Assembly (NCBI RefSeq): GCF_000505665.1
Contig: NC_023033.1
Location: 1,240,001-1,304,000 of the forward strand
Length of the DNA stretch: 64,000 bases
From: Thermosynechococcus sp. NK55a
GTDB lineage: Bacteria; Cyanobacteriota; Cyanobacteriia; Thermosynechococcales; Thermosynechococcaceae
Reading direction: 5' to 3'
The stretch's first letter is position 1. Each line of letters starts with the position of its first letter. The notes beneath the pieces were generated by a model, which saw nothing but the letters and a program-made list of their open reading frames with translations, made no database searches and had not been told where the DNA came from. Positions 29,182 through 37,606 of this stretch are shown here, piece after piece. The translations under genes and the position numbers were made by a program.

Positions 29182-30174
29182 CTAGAGAAAGATACTGCCA
29201 TCGGGCATCAGTGCCTGCTCCAAGCAAGCCTCCAGCAACAGAGCACTACTGAGATCAGCACGCATTAGGTTGGCTTGGCGCAAATTGGCACCCTTGAGAT
29301 TCGTGCGGGCGAGGTAGGCATCAATCAGACGAGCTTCCTGCAAATCGGCCCCCGTCAAATCCGTACGCCGCAAATCCGCTTTGTTCAAAACCGCTGCCTG
29401 CAAATTCACCCCTTGAGCTTGGGCATCATCGAGCCGCGCCTCTGAGAGAATTGCCTGACTCAAATCCGCTTGATTGAGAATTGCTCCCCGCAAATCCGCT
29501 TGGACGAGCCGTGACTGCCGCAAATTGCTCCCCACCAAATTTGCCTTGTAGAGAATGGCACGGGTGAGAATCGCCCCTTGAAGATTGGTATTTTCCAAGT
29601 TTGCTTGGACAAGGTTGGCAGCATTAAGGTTGGCTTCCTTGAGATTGGCCCCCTTGAGGTTCACCCGCGATAGATCTGTCCCTGCCAAATTTGTTCCTTG
29701 GAGATCCACCTGGTGCAGATCCGCCCCCACCAGACTTGCCCCCTCCTGATAGTTCTCTTTGCGAAAGTTGGCACTGCGCAAACAGGAACCCGCCAAAACC
29801 GTATGGCTTAAACTGACCTGTCGCAAATCACTACTCAGGAAGTTACAGTCGCGAAAAGCCGCTAACGTGAGATCTGCTCCTTGGAAATTGGCGCGATCGA
29901 AGATGCAACCATGACATTGAGCATCGCGAAAATGACTGTCATTAAAAATCGCTTGGGTAAAGTTGCATCCCTCCAACCGTGCACCCGTGAACAGGGCATC
30001 GCTAAAGTCGGCACGGCCAAAATGACAAAACCGAAAATATACCCCCTGTAAACTTGCACCGCGCAGATCAATGCCGATGAAATCGGCGTTCACAAGACTA
30101 ATGCCCGCCAAATTCACACTTTGAAAGTTGGTTTGGCCCTCGGCATAGCGAGCGAGAAACTCTTCGGCTTGCAT
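29182..30174 (-). CDS. Pentapeptide-repeat protein
   Basis: 330 residues made almost wholly of A(D/N)LXX-type repeats from about residue 20 to the end, predicted to fold as a right-handed quadrilateral beta-helix. There is no signal peptide, so it is likely cytosolic. Such proteins are very abundant in cyanobacteria and mostly of unknown role. No toxin or kinase domain is fused. One atypical patch around residues 75-125 is Cys- and Phe-rich. Confidence 0.93.
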   Translation of the reverse strand: MQAEEFLARYAEGQTNFQSVNLAGISLVNADFIGIDLRGASLQGVYFRFCHFGRADFSDALFTGARLEGCNFTQAIFNDSHFRDAQCHGCIFDRANFQGADLTLAAFRDCNFLSSDLRQVSLSHTVLAGSCLRSANFRKENYQEGASLVGADLHQVDLQGTNLAGTDLSRVNLKGANLKEANLNAANLVQANLENTNLQGAILTRAILYKANLVGSNLRQSRLVQADLRGAILNQADLSQAILSEARLDDAQAQGVNLQAAVLNKADLRRTDLTGADLQEARLIDAYLARTNLKGANLRQANLMRADLSSALLLEACLEQALMPDGSIFL

Positions 30175-30224
30175 CGTCAGTCTATAGTAGGGAGCACCAC
30201 TTCGTTTCTAAAAAATGCCGATCG

Positions 30225-30479
30225 CTAACATTGCCGCCAGCCGCCATGCTGAAGGCCGTAGTGTTCCAGAATCTCCTCATATCGTGCTTGAGTACTGGGG
30301 TCAAGCGTGGGGGGCACAGCCACGGCAATGCCCTCAATTTGACTCAATTCGTAGTCAAAGTGGGAACAGGTTTGGGGCAACAGCCGCACAGAAACCCCAT
30401 CGAGTAACTGCAAGTGGGCAGCCAGCTCACGATAGACGGCCAGCGGCATTCGGGAATTGTAGTACACACGTTCACTCAT
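30225..30479 (-). CDS. Small conserved hypothetical protein downstream of pedR
   Basis: 84 residues starting at MSERVYYNSRMPLAVYRELA; the ORF extends 10 codons further but that part is Pro-rich and overlaps pedR. The ATG overlaps the pedR stop (ATGAGTGA, 8 nt overlap), a strong sign of translational coupling. The family is unknown to me. Given the coupling, a partner role with PedR is possible but unproven. Confidence 0.68.
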   Translation of the reverse strand: MSERVYYNSRMPLAVYRELAAHLQLLDGVSVRLLPQTCSHFDYELSQIEGIAVAVPPTLDPSTQARYEEILEHYGLQHGGWRQC

Positions 30480-30753
30480 GGGGCTGGGTAGGGGGGGTGG
30501 GCAGAGCACAACAATTCACATCATTCAAGCACACTTTACCCCACGCTAACGCCCAGCGCACAAGTGCCACCCGATTCTCTGATTTTGTTTTCGTGAGAAT
30601 ATTACTGATGTGGTTATCTACCGTGCGCTTGCTGATGTCTAGTTTGGCAGCAATATCTTGGTTGGTTAGCCCTGCGGCCACAAGCTCCAGCACCTGTAGC
30701 TCACGCTCCGACAGCAGTGAATATTCCAACCGATCGTCTGGCGGTATAGACAT
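30472..30753 (-). CDS. pedR: Small LuxR-type redox-responsive regulator PedR
   Basis: 93 residues consisting of little more than a LuxR helix-turn-helix (LSERELQVLELVAAGLTNQD, LDISKRTVDNHISNI). The C-terminal tail carries Cys75, Cys81 and Cys82. This matches Synechocystis PedR (Ssl0564), a 90-residue regulator whose activity depends on thioredoxin reduction of a conserved Cys and thus on photosynthetic electron flow. The ATG at 30753 is chosen because the longer ORF runs antisense into the decarboxylase gene. Divergent from that gene with 50 bp between starts. Confidence 0.8.
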   Translation of the reverse strand: MSIPPDDRLEYSLLSERELQVLELVAAGLTNQDIAAKLDISKRTVDNHISNILTKTKSENRVALVRWALAWGKVCLNDVNCCALPTPPTQPHE

Positions 30754-30803
30754 CCCTAAATCCGTATAATTACTTAGAAGCCTAGTATTAATTGTAATTG
30801 TAG

Positions 30804-32201
30804 TTGACGACTTCTCTCCTTGCTGCTCTTTTAGCCCAAAACCACACAATTCCCTTGCACACACCCGGTCATCAACGGGGTCGAGGCATGGAGCCGCTGT
30901 TGCGTGCCCTTTGGGGAAGGGCCTTAGCCCAAGACTTGAGTGAGTTGCCCGGCCTTGATAATTTGGCTCAACCCACAGGGGTGCTGGCAGAGGCACAGGC
31001 GGCAGTGGCGGCGACAGTGGGGAGCGATCGCGCGTGGTTTCTCGTAAATGGTGCAACCGGTGGCCTTTTGGCCGCCCTTTTGGCAACAGTTGGCCCTGGC
31101 GATCGCGTTCTCGTGGGTCGCAATGTCCACCGCTCAGTGATTGCGGGACTGGTGTTAGCGGGGGCAAAGCCTGTTTATTTGGGAGTTGGGGTTGATCCGC
31201 AGTGGGGGCTGCCATTACCAGTCACTCGTGATGTGGTTGCCGCTGGCTTGGCCGCCTATCCCGATACGAAGGCCGTGGTGCTTGTCAGTCCCACCTATGA
31301 AGGCCTCTGCTCGCCCTTGCTAGAGATTGCCGAGTCTGTCCATAATCACGGTGTGCCGCTCATTGTCGATGAAGCCCACGGCAGCCATTTTGCCTATCAT
31401 CCAGCCTTTCCCGTTACCGCTTTGGCCGCAGGCGCGGATGTGGTGGTGCAGTCGTGGCACAAAACCCTCGGAACGTTAACCCAAACGGCAGTGCTGCACC
31501 TGAAGGGAGAGCGGGTGTCTGCTGAACGCTTGAGCGAGGCCCTAAACCTTGTGCAAACCACCAGTCCTAGCTATTGGTTGCTGGCAGCCCTTGAGCGAGC
31601 AGGCGCTCAAATGACTCAGCAGGGAGAGCAAATCTACGGGCGACTTCTCCAGTGGATCCAGACCTCTGAATGGCCTCTGCCGCGATGGCAGCCCACGGGT
31701 ATCCCTCAGGATCCGCTGCGATTGACCCTAGGGACTTGGCCGATAGGTCTGACGGGGTTTGCCCTCGATGAGCTTCTGCAACCGCAGATCATTGCTGAAT
31801 TTCCCAGTGGGCGATCGCTGACCTTTTGCCTTGGCCTTGGTACGACGCCAACAATGCTAGAAACCTTGACCGATCGCCTGAAAAGTGTTTACACCCAATA
31901 CCGCCACAATGCCCCTCTGCCACCCCTGGCCATCCCATCAATCCCCAACTTCAAAGAACCGGTACTCTCACCACGGGAGGCCTACTTTTGTCCACAGAGA
32001 GCGGTTCCCCTGAGGGCGGCCCTCAATGAGATTAGTGCCGAAACAATCGCCCCCTACCCACCCGGGATTCCCACTGTCATCGCTGGCGAACGATTCACTG
32101 AATCAGTGATTGCAACGTTGCAAACCCTCCAAGAAGTCGGGGCAGAGATTGTGGGGGCCACCGATCCGACGCTGCACACCCTAAGAGTTTGTAAGGTCTA
32201 G
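30804..32201 (+). CDS. Orn/Lys/Arg decarboxylase family PLP enzyme
   Basis: 465 residues, fold type I. LHTPGHQRGRG near the N-terminus, VDEAHGSH (Asp189 for the pyridine nitrogen) and QSWHKTLG (Lys220 as Schiff-base lysine) identify the large decarboxylase family. Cyanobacterial members of this short form are annotated as lysine or arginine decarboxylase; the substrate cannot be read from sequence. It starts with TTG: an in-frame stop lies immediately upstream (30801) and the next candidates cut the conserved start. Polyamine or cadaverine synthesis is the likely pathway. Confidence 0.87.
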   Translation: MTTSLLAALLAQNHTIPLHTPGHQRGRGMEPLLRALWGRALAQDLSELPGLDNLAQPTGVLAEAQAAVAATVGSDRAWFLVNGATGGLLAALLATVGPGDRVLVGRNVHRSVIAGLVLAGAKPVYLGVGVDPQWGLPLPVTRDVVAAGLAAYPDTKAVVLVSPTYEGLCSPLLEIAESVHNHGVPLIVDEAHGSHFAYHPAFPVTALAAGADVVVQSWHKTLGTLTQTAVLHLKGERVSAERLSEALNLVQTTSPSYWLLAALERAGAQMTQQGEQIYGRLLQWIQTSEWPLPRWQPTGIPQDPLRLTLGTWPIGLTGFALDELLQPQIIAEFPSGRSLTFCLGLGTTPTMLETLTDRLKSVYTQYRHNAPLPPLAIPSIPNFKEPVLSPREAYFCPQRAVPLRAALNEISAETIAPYPPGIPTVIAGERFTESVIATLQTLQEVGAEIVGATDPTLHTLRVCKV

Positions 32202-32815
32202 TTCTCCCAGTCCTCCTCTTCCAGCAAATGGGTCACCAAATGCTGCTCCAAGAGGGGTTGCAGGTGTTGAAAGTCTTGGGGCGAAAGCAGTTCAGGCTCT
32301 TGACCAGGGACCAGGCGAGCCACATAAAGGGTGGGACTCAGGGGCGTATAAACACTGTATTCCCGTGTCCCATAAAAGAAGCTACTACCGAGGGGTTGAT
32401 ACTCCTCGATGCCATCATCGGCTTCCACCTCAACCATGAGAATTTCATCTTCGTCTAGGTCTGGCAGTTCGCCTTCTACGGTGAGGGTGAGTGCGGTGCG
32501 CTTGAGGGTGAGGTTTTGTTCTTCAAGGATGGCACAGGCTGTATCAAAGACCTCATCAATTTCCTCCTCCTCTAGGGGCACCAAGGTTTCTTCCTCGTCG
32601 TTTTCAGCCACGACCGCAAAAATTTCTACGGGGTAGTCCACCGGGCGCAGCAGTGCATAGGTTTCCCCTTGCACATTCAGACGAAACTCAATGTAGCAGT
32701 CAAGGAAGCGACCCTCATCGTCGTAGAGGCGAAGCTGCTCCATTTCCTCTGCGAAGTCTTCCTCTTCCCAAGGCTGCTCATTACTGTTTTGCTGGTTTTG
32801 ATAGTTTGAGCCCAT
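32198..32815 (-). CDS. DUF3727 (DUF1292-like) acidic protein
   Basis: 205 residues, very acidic (runs such as EEEEID, DLDEDEI), cytosolic. RLYDDEGRFLDCYIEFRLNV and YALLRPVDYPVEIF match the cyanobacterial and plastid DUF3727 family with its DUF1292-like N-terminal part. Function is unknown. The stop overlaps that of the convergent decarboxylase gene by 4 nt. Confidence 0.85.
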   Translation of the reverse strand: MGSNYQNQQNSNEQPWEEEDFAEEMEQLRLYDDEGRFLDCYIEFRLNVQGETYALLRPVDYPVEIFAVVAENDEEETLVPLEEEEIDEVFDTACAILEEQNLTLKRTALTLTVEGELPDLDEDEILMVEVEADDGIEEYQPLGSSFFYGTREYSVYTPLSPTLYVARLVPGQEPELLSPQDFQHLQPLLEQHLVTHLLEEEDWEN

Positions 32816-32923
32816 GCTGCTTCGGTAAAAAGATTCCTATGGCATTGGAGCATACCACGCAGCGGGTCGTCGTGGGTCATTCCCGGTGGCAACCTTAGCT
32901 ACTTCTTCTCCAAGAAATTAAAA

Positions 32924-33334
32924 TCAAGGGGAATCCAAAGCTGCAAATAGCGCTGCAACCACCTGTGCTGCCTTCCGATCAAGCTTGTGCCAGTCCACTT
33001 CCCCGGCAGGATCAAAAAGACTGAGGTCAGCTTGCACCTCCCCCACCTGAAAGTCATGGATACCGCTGTAGTCGAGTTCTGGGGTGTACTGCTGAAAACA
33101 AATTTGGTAGCAAAGCTCCCACAGATTCACCCGCTGCTGGCGATCGCCCTGACGTAAATGCAGCCAATAGAGAATTTGGGGTTCAGCCTCACCACAGGGA
33201 ATCTCGACGGTTTCATAGGTGCCCTGCCAAGGAGAAGTTTCTAGCGATCGCCGCAGCTGATCAAGGAGTCGAATCAGAGCCGGTTGCATCAGTTGAGCCG
33301 CCGCATACCAAGGGTGGTCAGTAGGTAGGGACAT
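32924..33334 (-). CDS. Conserved cyanobacterial hypothetical protein
   Basis: 136 residues starting at MSLPTDHPWY. This ATG lies 4 nt after the stop of the upstream zinc-finger gene, pointing to coupled translation; two further upstream ATGs lie inside that gene in another frame. Soluble, no motif recognised. The pairing with the upstream protein is the only functional hint. Confidence 0.7.
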   Translation of the reverse strand: MSLPTDHPWYAAAQLMQPALIRLLDQLRRSLETSPWQGTYETVEIPCGEAEPQILYWLHLRQGDRQQRVNLWELCYQICFQQYTPELDYSGIHDFQVGEVQADLSLFDPAGEVDWHKLDRKAAQVVAALFAALDSP

Positions 33335-33338
33335 CGCA

Positions 33339-33740
33339 TCACGCGAGGGGTTTTTTGACATTGTAGGCCTCATGGGAGAGGACACTGCGGGGTTCAATGC
33401 GATCGCCGGTGTCGTAGCAGACGAGGCGATAGTGATAATTCAGGGGAATGCTAATCACCTGGCGATCGTGATTGAGACGCTTCCCCTTAAATTGACGGTA
33501 GTCAGCTCCTGCAAGGAGTTGGGCAATCACTTGGCGCGCTTTAAGGACAATCTCCTTGGGCAATCCCCTTAGATCCACCACATCGCTGGCAAAGGAGGCC
33601 TGCCATTCCTGTCGCGCTAGGCGGGCCTTTTCCCGTTGGGCTGCCTCTAGAGCTTTAGCTTGGGCTAACTGGGCGCAGCGATGACACACTTGACCATACC
33701 CGTAATGGCCGCAGGGAAATCGTTTCCGACGACGTGGCAT
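33339..33740 (-). CDS. Zinc-binding small protein with RelE/ParE-like C-terminus
   Basis: 133 residues. The N-terminus is basic and carries CGHYGYGQVCHRC, a probable zinc site (Cys-His-Cys-Cys), then a Lys/Ala-rich helix. The C-terminal half (LLAGADYRQFKGKRLN, ISIPLNYHYRLVCYDTGDRI) resembles the RelE/ParE toxin fold in outline. Cyanobacterial homologues are annotated as zinc-binding DUF7682-type proteins, from memory. An RNA-related role is plausible but not shown. Confidence 0.68.
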   Translation of the reverse strand: MPRRRKRFPCGHYGYGQVCHRCAQLAQAKALEAAQREKARLARQEWQASFASDVVDLRGLPKEIVLKARQVIAQLLAGADYRQFKGKRLNHDRQVISIPLNYHYRLVCYDTGDRIEPRSVLSHEAYNVKKPLA

Positions 33741-33836
33741 AGGGTCTTTACCAAAGGAGAAAATAGGGCAGAGAGGTATAACCCTCCACCCTGGGCATCT
33801 ATTGATATTTTCCGTCTAAAGGCGTACCACTGGCAC

Positions 33837-35831
33837 TTAGCTGAGAAGGGCATTGGCTTTGGCCACCACATTGTCCACAGTGAAGCCAAATTTCTCCATG
33901 AGGACGTTACCAGGAGCCGAGGCACCAAAGCGCTCGATTGATACCGTTGCATCGGCATAGCGGCACCAACCAAAACTAGAAGCCGCCTCCACAGCAAGGC
34001 GTTTTACCCCCGCCGGCAGCACACTGGCTTTGTACTCAGGGGATTGCTCCTCAAAGAGTTCCCAAGAGGGCATGGACACCACCCGCACCTTTTTGCCATT
34101 GGCGGTCAGGGTTTCAGCGGCCTTGACACAGAGGGAGACCTCTGAACCTGTTCCAATCAGGATCAAGTCGGGGGTACCTTCACAATCCACAAGGGTATAG
34201 GCACCTTTGGCGACATTCGCCGCAGAGCTACCGGCCAAGTTGGGCACATTTTGGCGGGTCAGGGCCAGTAGGGTGGGCTGTTTGCGCCGTTGGACGGCCA
34301 CTTGGTAAGCCCCCGAGGTTTCATTGCCATCGGCCGGCCGGATCACCAGTAGGTTGGGAATGGCACGCAGGGAGGCCAAGGTTTCCACAGGTTGGTGAGT
34401 AGGCCCATCTTCCCCAAGGGCAATGGAGTCGTGGGTCATCACATAGATGACACCCGCTTGGGAGAGCGCGGAGAGGCGCAGGGCAGGCCGCAGGTAATCA
34501 GCAAAGACTAAGAAGGTAGCGCAGTAGGGAATCAAGCCGGAATTGTGGAGAGCAATGCCGTTGCAAATAGCGGCCATGCCGTGTTCACGGACGCCAAAGC
34601 GAATGTTGCGATTGTGGTACTGACCTTTTTGGAAGTCACCGGAACACTTCAGTTCAGTGAGGTTGGAGTGGGTCAGGTCCGCAGAACCGCCAATGAGTTC
34701 TGGCAGGTTAGGGGCAATCGCGTTCAGGCAAATTTCCGAATGCTTGCGGGTAGCCACGGCCTTATCCGCAGGCGTGTAACTGGGGAGATTGGCATCCCAG
34801 TTGGCGGGCAATTCACCCCGTAGCAGCCGTTCAAATTCGGCGGCCTCCTCAGGATATTTCTGGCGGTAGGTGGCCAGGGTTTGGTTCCACTCTGCTTCAT
34901 AGCTGGCACCGCGCTCAATGGCTTTGCGGAAGTGGCTCAGAACTTCCTCGGGGACGACAAAGGGTTCATAGTTCCAGCCAAGGTTTTCACGGGTAAGCTT
35001 GACCTCCTCAGGGCCGAGAGCAGCACCGTGCACACCGGCAGTGTTGGCTTTGTTGGGGGAACCGTAGCCAATGGTGGTGGTGACTTTAATGAGTGAGGGT
35101 TTATCGGTTACGGCCTTAGCAGCTTCAATGGCCTTGGCAATGCCGGCAAGATCTGTATTGCCATCGGCAACGTGCTGCACGTGCCAACCGTAGGCTTCAA
35201 AACGCTTGCAAACATCCTCTGTAAAGGCAATGTCGGTGGAGCCGTCAATAGAAATGTGGTTATCGTCGTAGAGGGCAATGAGTTTACCCAAGCCCCAGTG
35301 ACCAGCAAGGGAGCAGGCTTCTCCGGAGACCCCCTCCATATTGCAGCCATCCCCAAGGATGACGTAGGTGTAGTGATCTACCAGTTTGATGTCGGGCTTG
35401 TTGAAGCGGGCGGCCAGATGGGCTTCAGCCACCGCTAAGCCAACGGCGTTACAAATCCCTTGACCGAGGGGACCTGTGGTCACCTCCACACCGGGGGTTT
35501 CAAAGTTTTCGGGGTGACCGGGCGTGCGCGACCCCCACTGGCGGAACTGTTTAATATCCTCAATGGTAACGCTGTCATAGCCTGTGAGGTAGAGCAGGGC
35601 ATACTGCAACATACAGCCATGACCCGCCGACAGGACAAAGCGATCGCGATTGAACCACTGCGGATTTTTGGGGTTAAACCGCATGAACTGGTTCCAGAGC
35701 ACATAGGCCATGGGAGCCGCCCCCATGGGCAGGCCGGGGTGCCCAGAGTTGGCCTTTTGTACCGCATCGATCGCCAGGAAACGGATCGCATTAATACAGA
35801 GTTCATCAAGGGATTGAGTAACCGCAGGCAT
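33837..35831 (-). CDS. tktA: Transketolase
   Basis: 664 residues, full length for a canonical transketolase. [32 protein letters not shown], the ThDP motif GDGCNMEG and [14 protein letters not shown] are all present. It moves two-carbon units in the Calvin-Benson and pentose-phosphate cycles. It lies 42 nt downstream of fabF on the same strand, continuing the acpP-fabF group. The paralogue at 7.2-9.4 kb is much more divergent. Confidence 0.97.
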   Translation of the reverse strand: MPAVTQSLDELCINAIRFLAIDAVQKANSGHPGLPMGAAPMAYVLWNQFMRFNPKNPQWFNRDRFVLSAGHGCMLQYALLYLTGYDSVTIEDIKQFRQWGSRTPGHPENFETPGVEVTTGPLGQGICNAVGLAVAEAHLAARFNKPDIKLVDHYTYVILGDGCNMEGVSGEACSLAGHWGLGKLIALYDDNHISIDGSTDIAFTEDVCKRFEAYGWHVQHVADGNTDLAGIAKAIEAAKAVTDKPSLIKVTTTIGYGSPNKANTAGVHGAALGPEEVKLTRENLGWNYEPFVVPEEVLSHFRKAIERGASYEAEWNQTLATYRQKYPEEAAEFERLLRGELPANWDANLPSYTPADKAVATRKHSEICLNAIAPNLPELIGGSADLTHSNLTELKCSGDFQKGQYHNRNIRFGVREHGMAAICNGIALHNSGLIPYCATFLVFADYLRPALRLSALSQAGVIYVMTHDSIALGEDGPTHQPVETLASLRAIPNLLVIRPADGNETSGAYQVAVQRRKQPTLLALTRQNVPNLAGSSAANVAKGAYTLVDCEGTPDLILIGTGSEVSLCVKAAETLTANGKKVRVVSMPSWELFEEQSPEYKASVLPAGVKRLAVEAASSFGWCRYADATVSIERFGASAPGNVLMEKFGFTVDNVVAKANALLS

Positions 35832-35873
35832 TGCTTTCTCTCTCTAATCTCTAATTAGGTTTGCAGCAGACAG

Positions 35874-37136
35874 TTAAAGGTCGGGAGTAAACTTGCGGAA
35901 GGCCAACGTGACGTTGTGCCCACCAAAGCCAAAGGAGTTGGACAAAGCCACCGTCACCGGACAGGCCCGGCTCTGATGGGGAACATAGTCCAGATCGCAG
36001 GCGGGATCCGGTTGCTCCAAGTTAATTGTAGGGGGGATGCGATCGTGGGCTATGGCCATTACCGTGGCGATCGCCTCGATACCCCCTGACCCCCCCAGCA
36101 GGTGCCCTGTCATGGATTTTGTCGAACTCACGGCAACGCGACGCGCATTTTCTTCGCCAAGGGCACGTTTAATGGCGGCGGTTTCCGTACTGTCGTTGGC
36201 GGGGGTACTGGTACCGTGGGCGTTGATATAGCTCACCTGATCCGGGGCAATCTCCGCATCCTTGAGGCAAGCTTCAATGGCACGGGCAGCCCCTTCTCCC
36301 CCCGGTGAGGGAGCAGTCATGTGGTAGGCATCACAGGTCAAGCCGTAGCCCACCATTTCCGCATAGATGCGTGCTCCCCGGGCAAGGGCAAATTCCAATT
36401 CTTCCAGGATCAAGATGCCGGCCCCTTCCCCAAGGACAAAGCCATCGCGGTGGAGGTCAAAGGGGCGGCTGGCATGGTGGGGATCATCATTGCGGGTAGA
36501 AAGGGCGCGAGCTGCCGCAAAACCTGCCACCGATAGGGGCGTAATCGCCGCCTCTGTACCCCCACAGATCATCGCCTTGGCGTAACCGTGTTGCACCATG
36601 CGGAAGGCATCGCCAATGGCATTGGAACCTGCTGCACAGGCGGTTACCGAACAGGAATTGGGGCCCTTGGCACCGGTGTGAATGGCGGTGAGTCCTGCGG
36701 CCATATTGGCAATCATCATCGGGATCATAAACGGACTACAGCGATCGGGCCCCCTCGTGAGATAGACCTCCTGCTGATCCTCCATTACCTTTAGACCACC
36801 CACACCCGTACCAATAATGATGCCAATGTCAGTGGCATTGCCCTCGTCAATTGTCAATTGGGCATCCGCAAGGGCTTGCTTACTGGCAGCCACGGCAAAT
36901 TGAGCAAAGCGATCCATGCGCTTGGCATCTTTGCGATCCATGTAGAGGGTGGGATCAAAGCCACGCACCTCAGCCGCAATGCGGCAGTCATGACGACTGG
37001 CATCAAAAGCCGTGATGTAATCAATGCCGTTGCGACCGGCCATTAACCCTTCCCAATACTCCGCAAGGGTGTTGCCGAGGGGGGTAATTGCCCCCATCCC
37101 CGTGACAACGACCCGTTTTTGATGCGCCTTTGCCAT
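35874..37136 (-). CDS. fabF: Beta-ketoacyl-ACP synthase II
   Basis: 420 residues, condensing enzyme of type II fatty-acid synthesis. The nucleophile is in VTACAAGSNAIGDA, with His residues in NAHGTSTPANDSTE and GHLLGGSGG. The TGMGAITPLGNTLAEYW start is canonical for FabF. Only 4 nt separate it from the acpP stop, so the acyl carrier protein and its synthase are co-expressed. Confidence 0.97.
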   Translation of the reverse strand: MAKAHQKRVVVTGMGAITPLGNTLAEYWEGLMAGRNGIDYITAFDASRHDCRIAAEVRGFDPTLYMDRKDAKRMDRFAQFAVAASKQALADAQLTIDEGNATDIGIIIGTGVGGLKVMEDQQEVYLTRGPDRCSPFMIPMMIANMAAGLTAIHTGAKGPNSCSVTACAAGSNAIGDAFRMVQHGYAKAMICGGTEAAITPLSVAGFAAARALSTRNDDPHHASRPFDLHRDGFVLGEGAGILILEELEFALARGARIYAEMVGYGLTCDAYHMTAPSPGGEGAARAIEACLKDAEIAPDQVSYINAHGTSTPANDSTETAAIKRALGEENARRVAVSSTKSMTGHLLGGSGGIEAIATVMAIAHDRIPPTINLEQPDPACDLDYVPHQSRACPVTVALSNSFGFGGHNVTLAFRKFTPDL

Positions 37137-37140
37137 GGAT

Positions 37141-37386
37141 CTATGCAGCTACCTTATTGTTGATAAAGTCAAGGACATCTTGGACGGTTTTGAGTTTTTC
37201 TGCCTCTTCATCGGGAATTTCCACACCAAACTCTTCCTCAAGGGCCATGATCAACTCCACGGAGTCAAGGGAGTCAGCGTTGAGGTCTTCGGCAAAACTG
37301 GCTTCGGGTACAACTTTTTCTGCATCAACACTGAGTTGATCGGCAACAATGGCTTTTACTTTTTCAAGAATTTCAGATTGATTCAT
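37141..37386 (-). CDS. acpP: Acyl carrier protein
   Basis: 81 residues from [10 protein letters not shown]. The phosphopantetheine site is the Ser in [10 protein letters not shown]. The longer ORF start at 37452 is rejected because its extra 22 residues do not fit the family. A TATAAT-like hexamer on the minus strand (37490-37495) could be the -10 element of the acpP-fabF-tktA transcript; I see no good -35. Confidence 0.96.
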   Translation of the reverse strand: MNQSEILEKVKAIVADQLSVDAEKVVPEASFAEDLNADSLDSVELIMALEEEFGVEIPDEEAEKLKTVQDVLDFINNKVAA

Positions 37387-37606
37387 AGATGCCTTAACTG
37401 GATGGACAACGACTGAGAACAGTAATTCATGCGGGCGATCGCCATTCCTCAAATCTAGGATGTTTCGTGCCCAGAATCAACGCGCCCTAATTATAGGACA
37501 GATTGGGGATCCCCTAAGTACTCCTGCAACTGTGATAAGCTACAGTTTGAATACTTGAGACCAACAACGCCACATCCACCGTTGCCCTCTCTTCACCGAG
37601 TTGCCG

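Noticed and set aside
30754-31215. The upstream extension of the pedR reading frame (to 247 codons).
   Set aside because: It is antisense to the decarboxylase gene, Pro/Arg-rich, and the LuxR domain needs only the last 93 residues.
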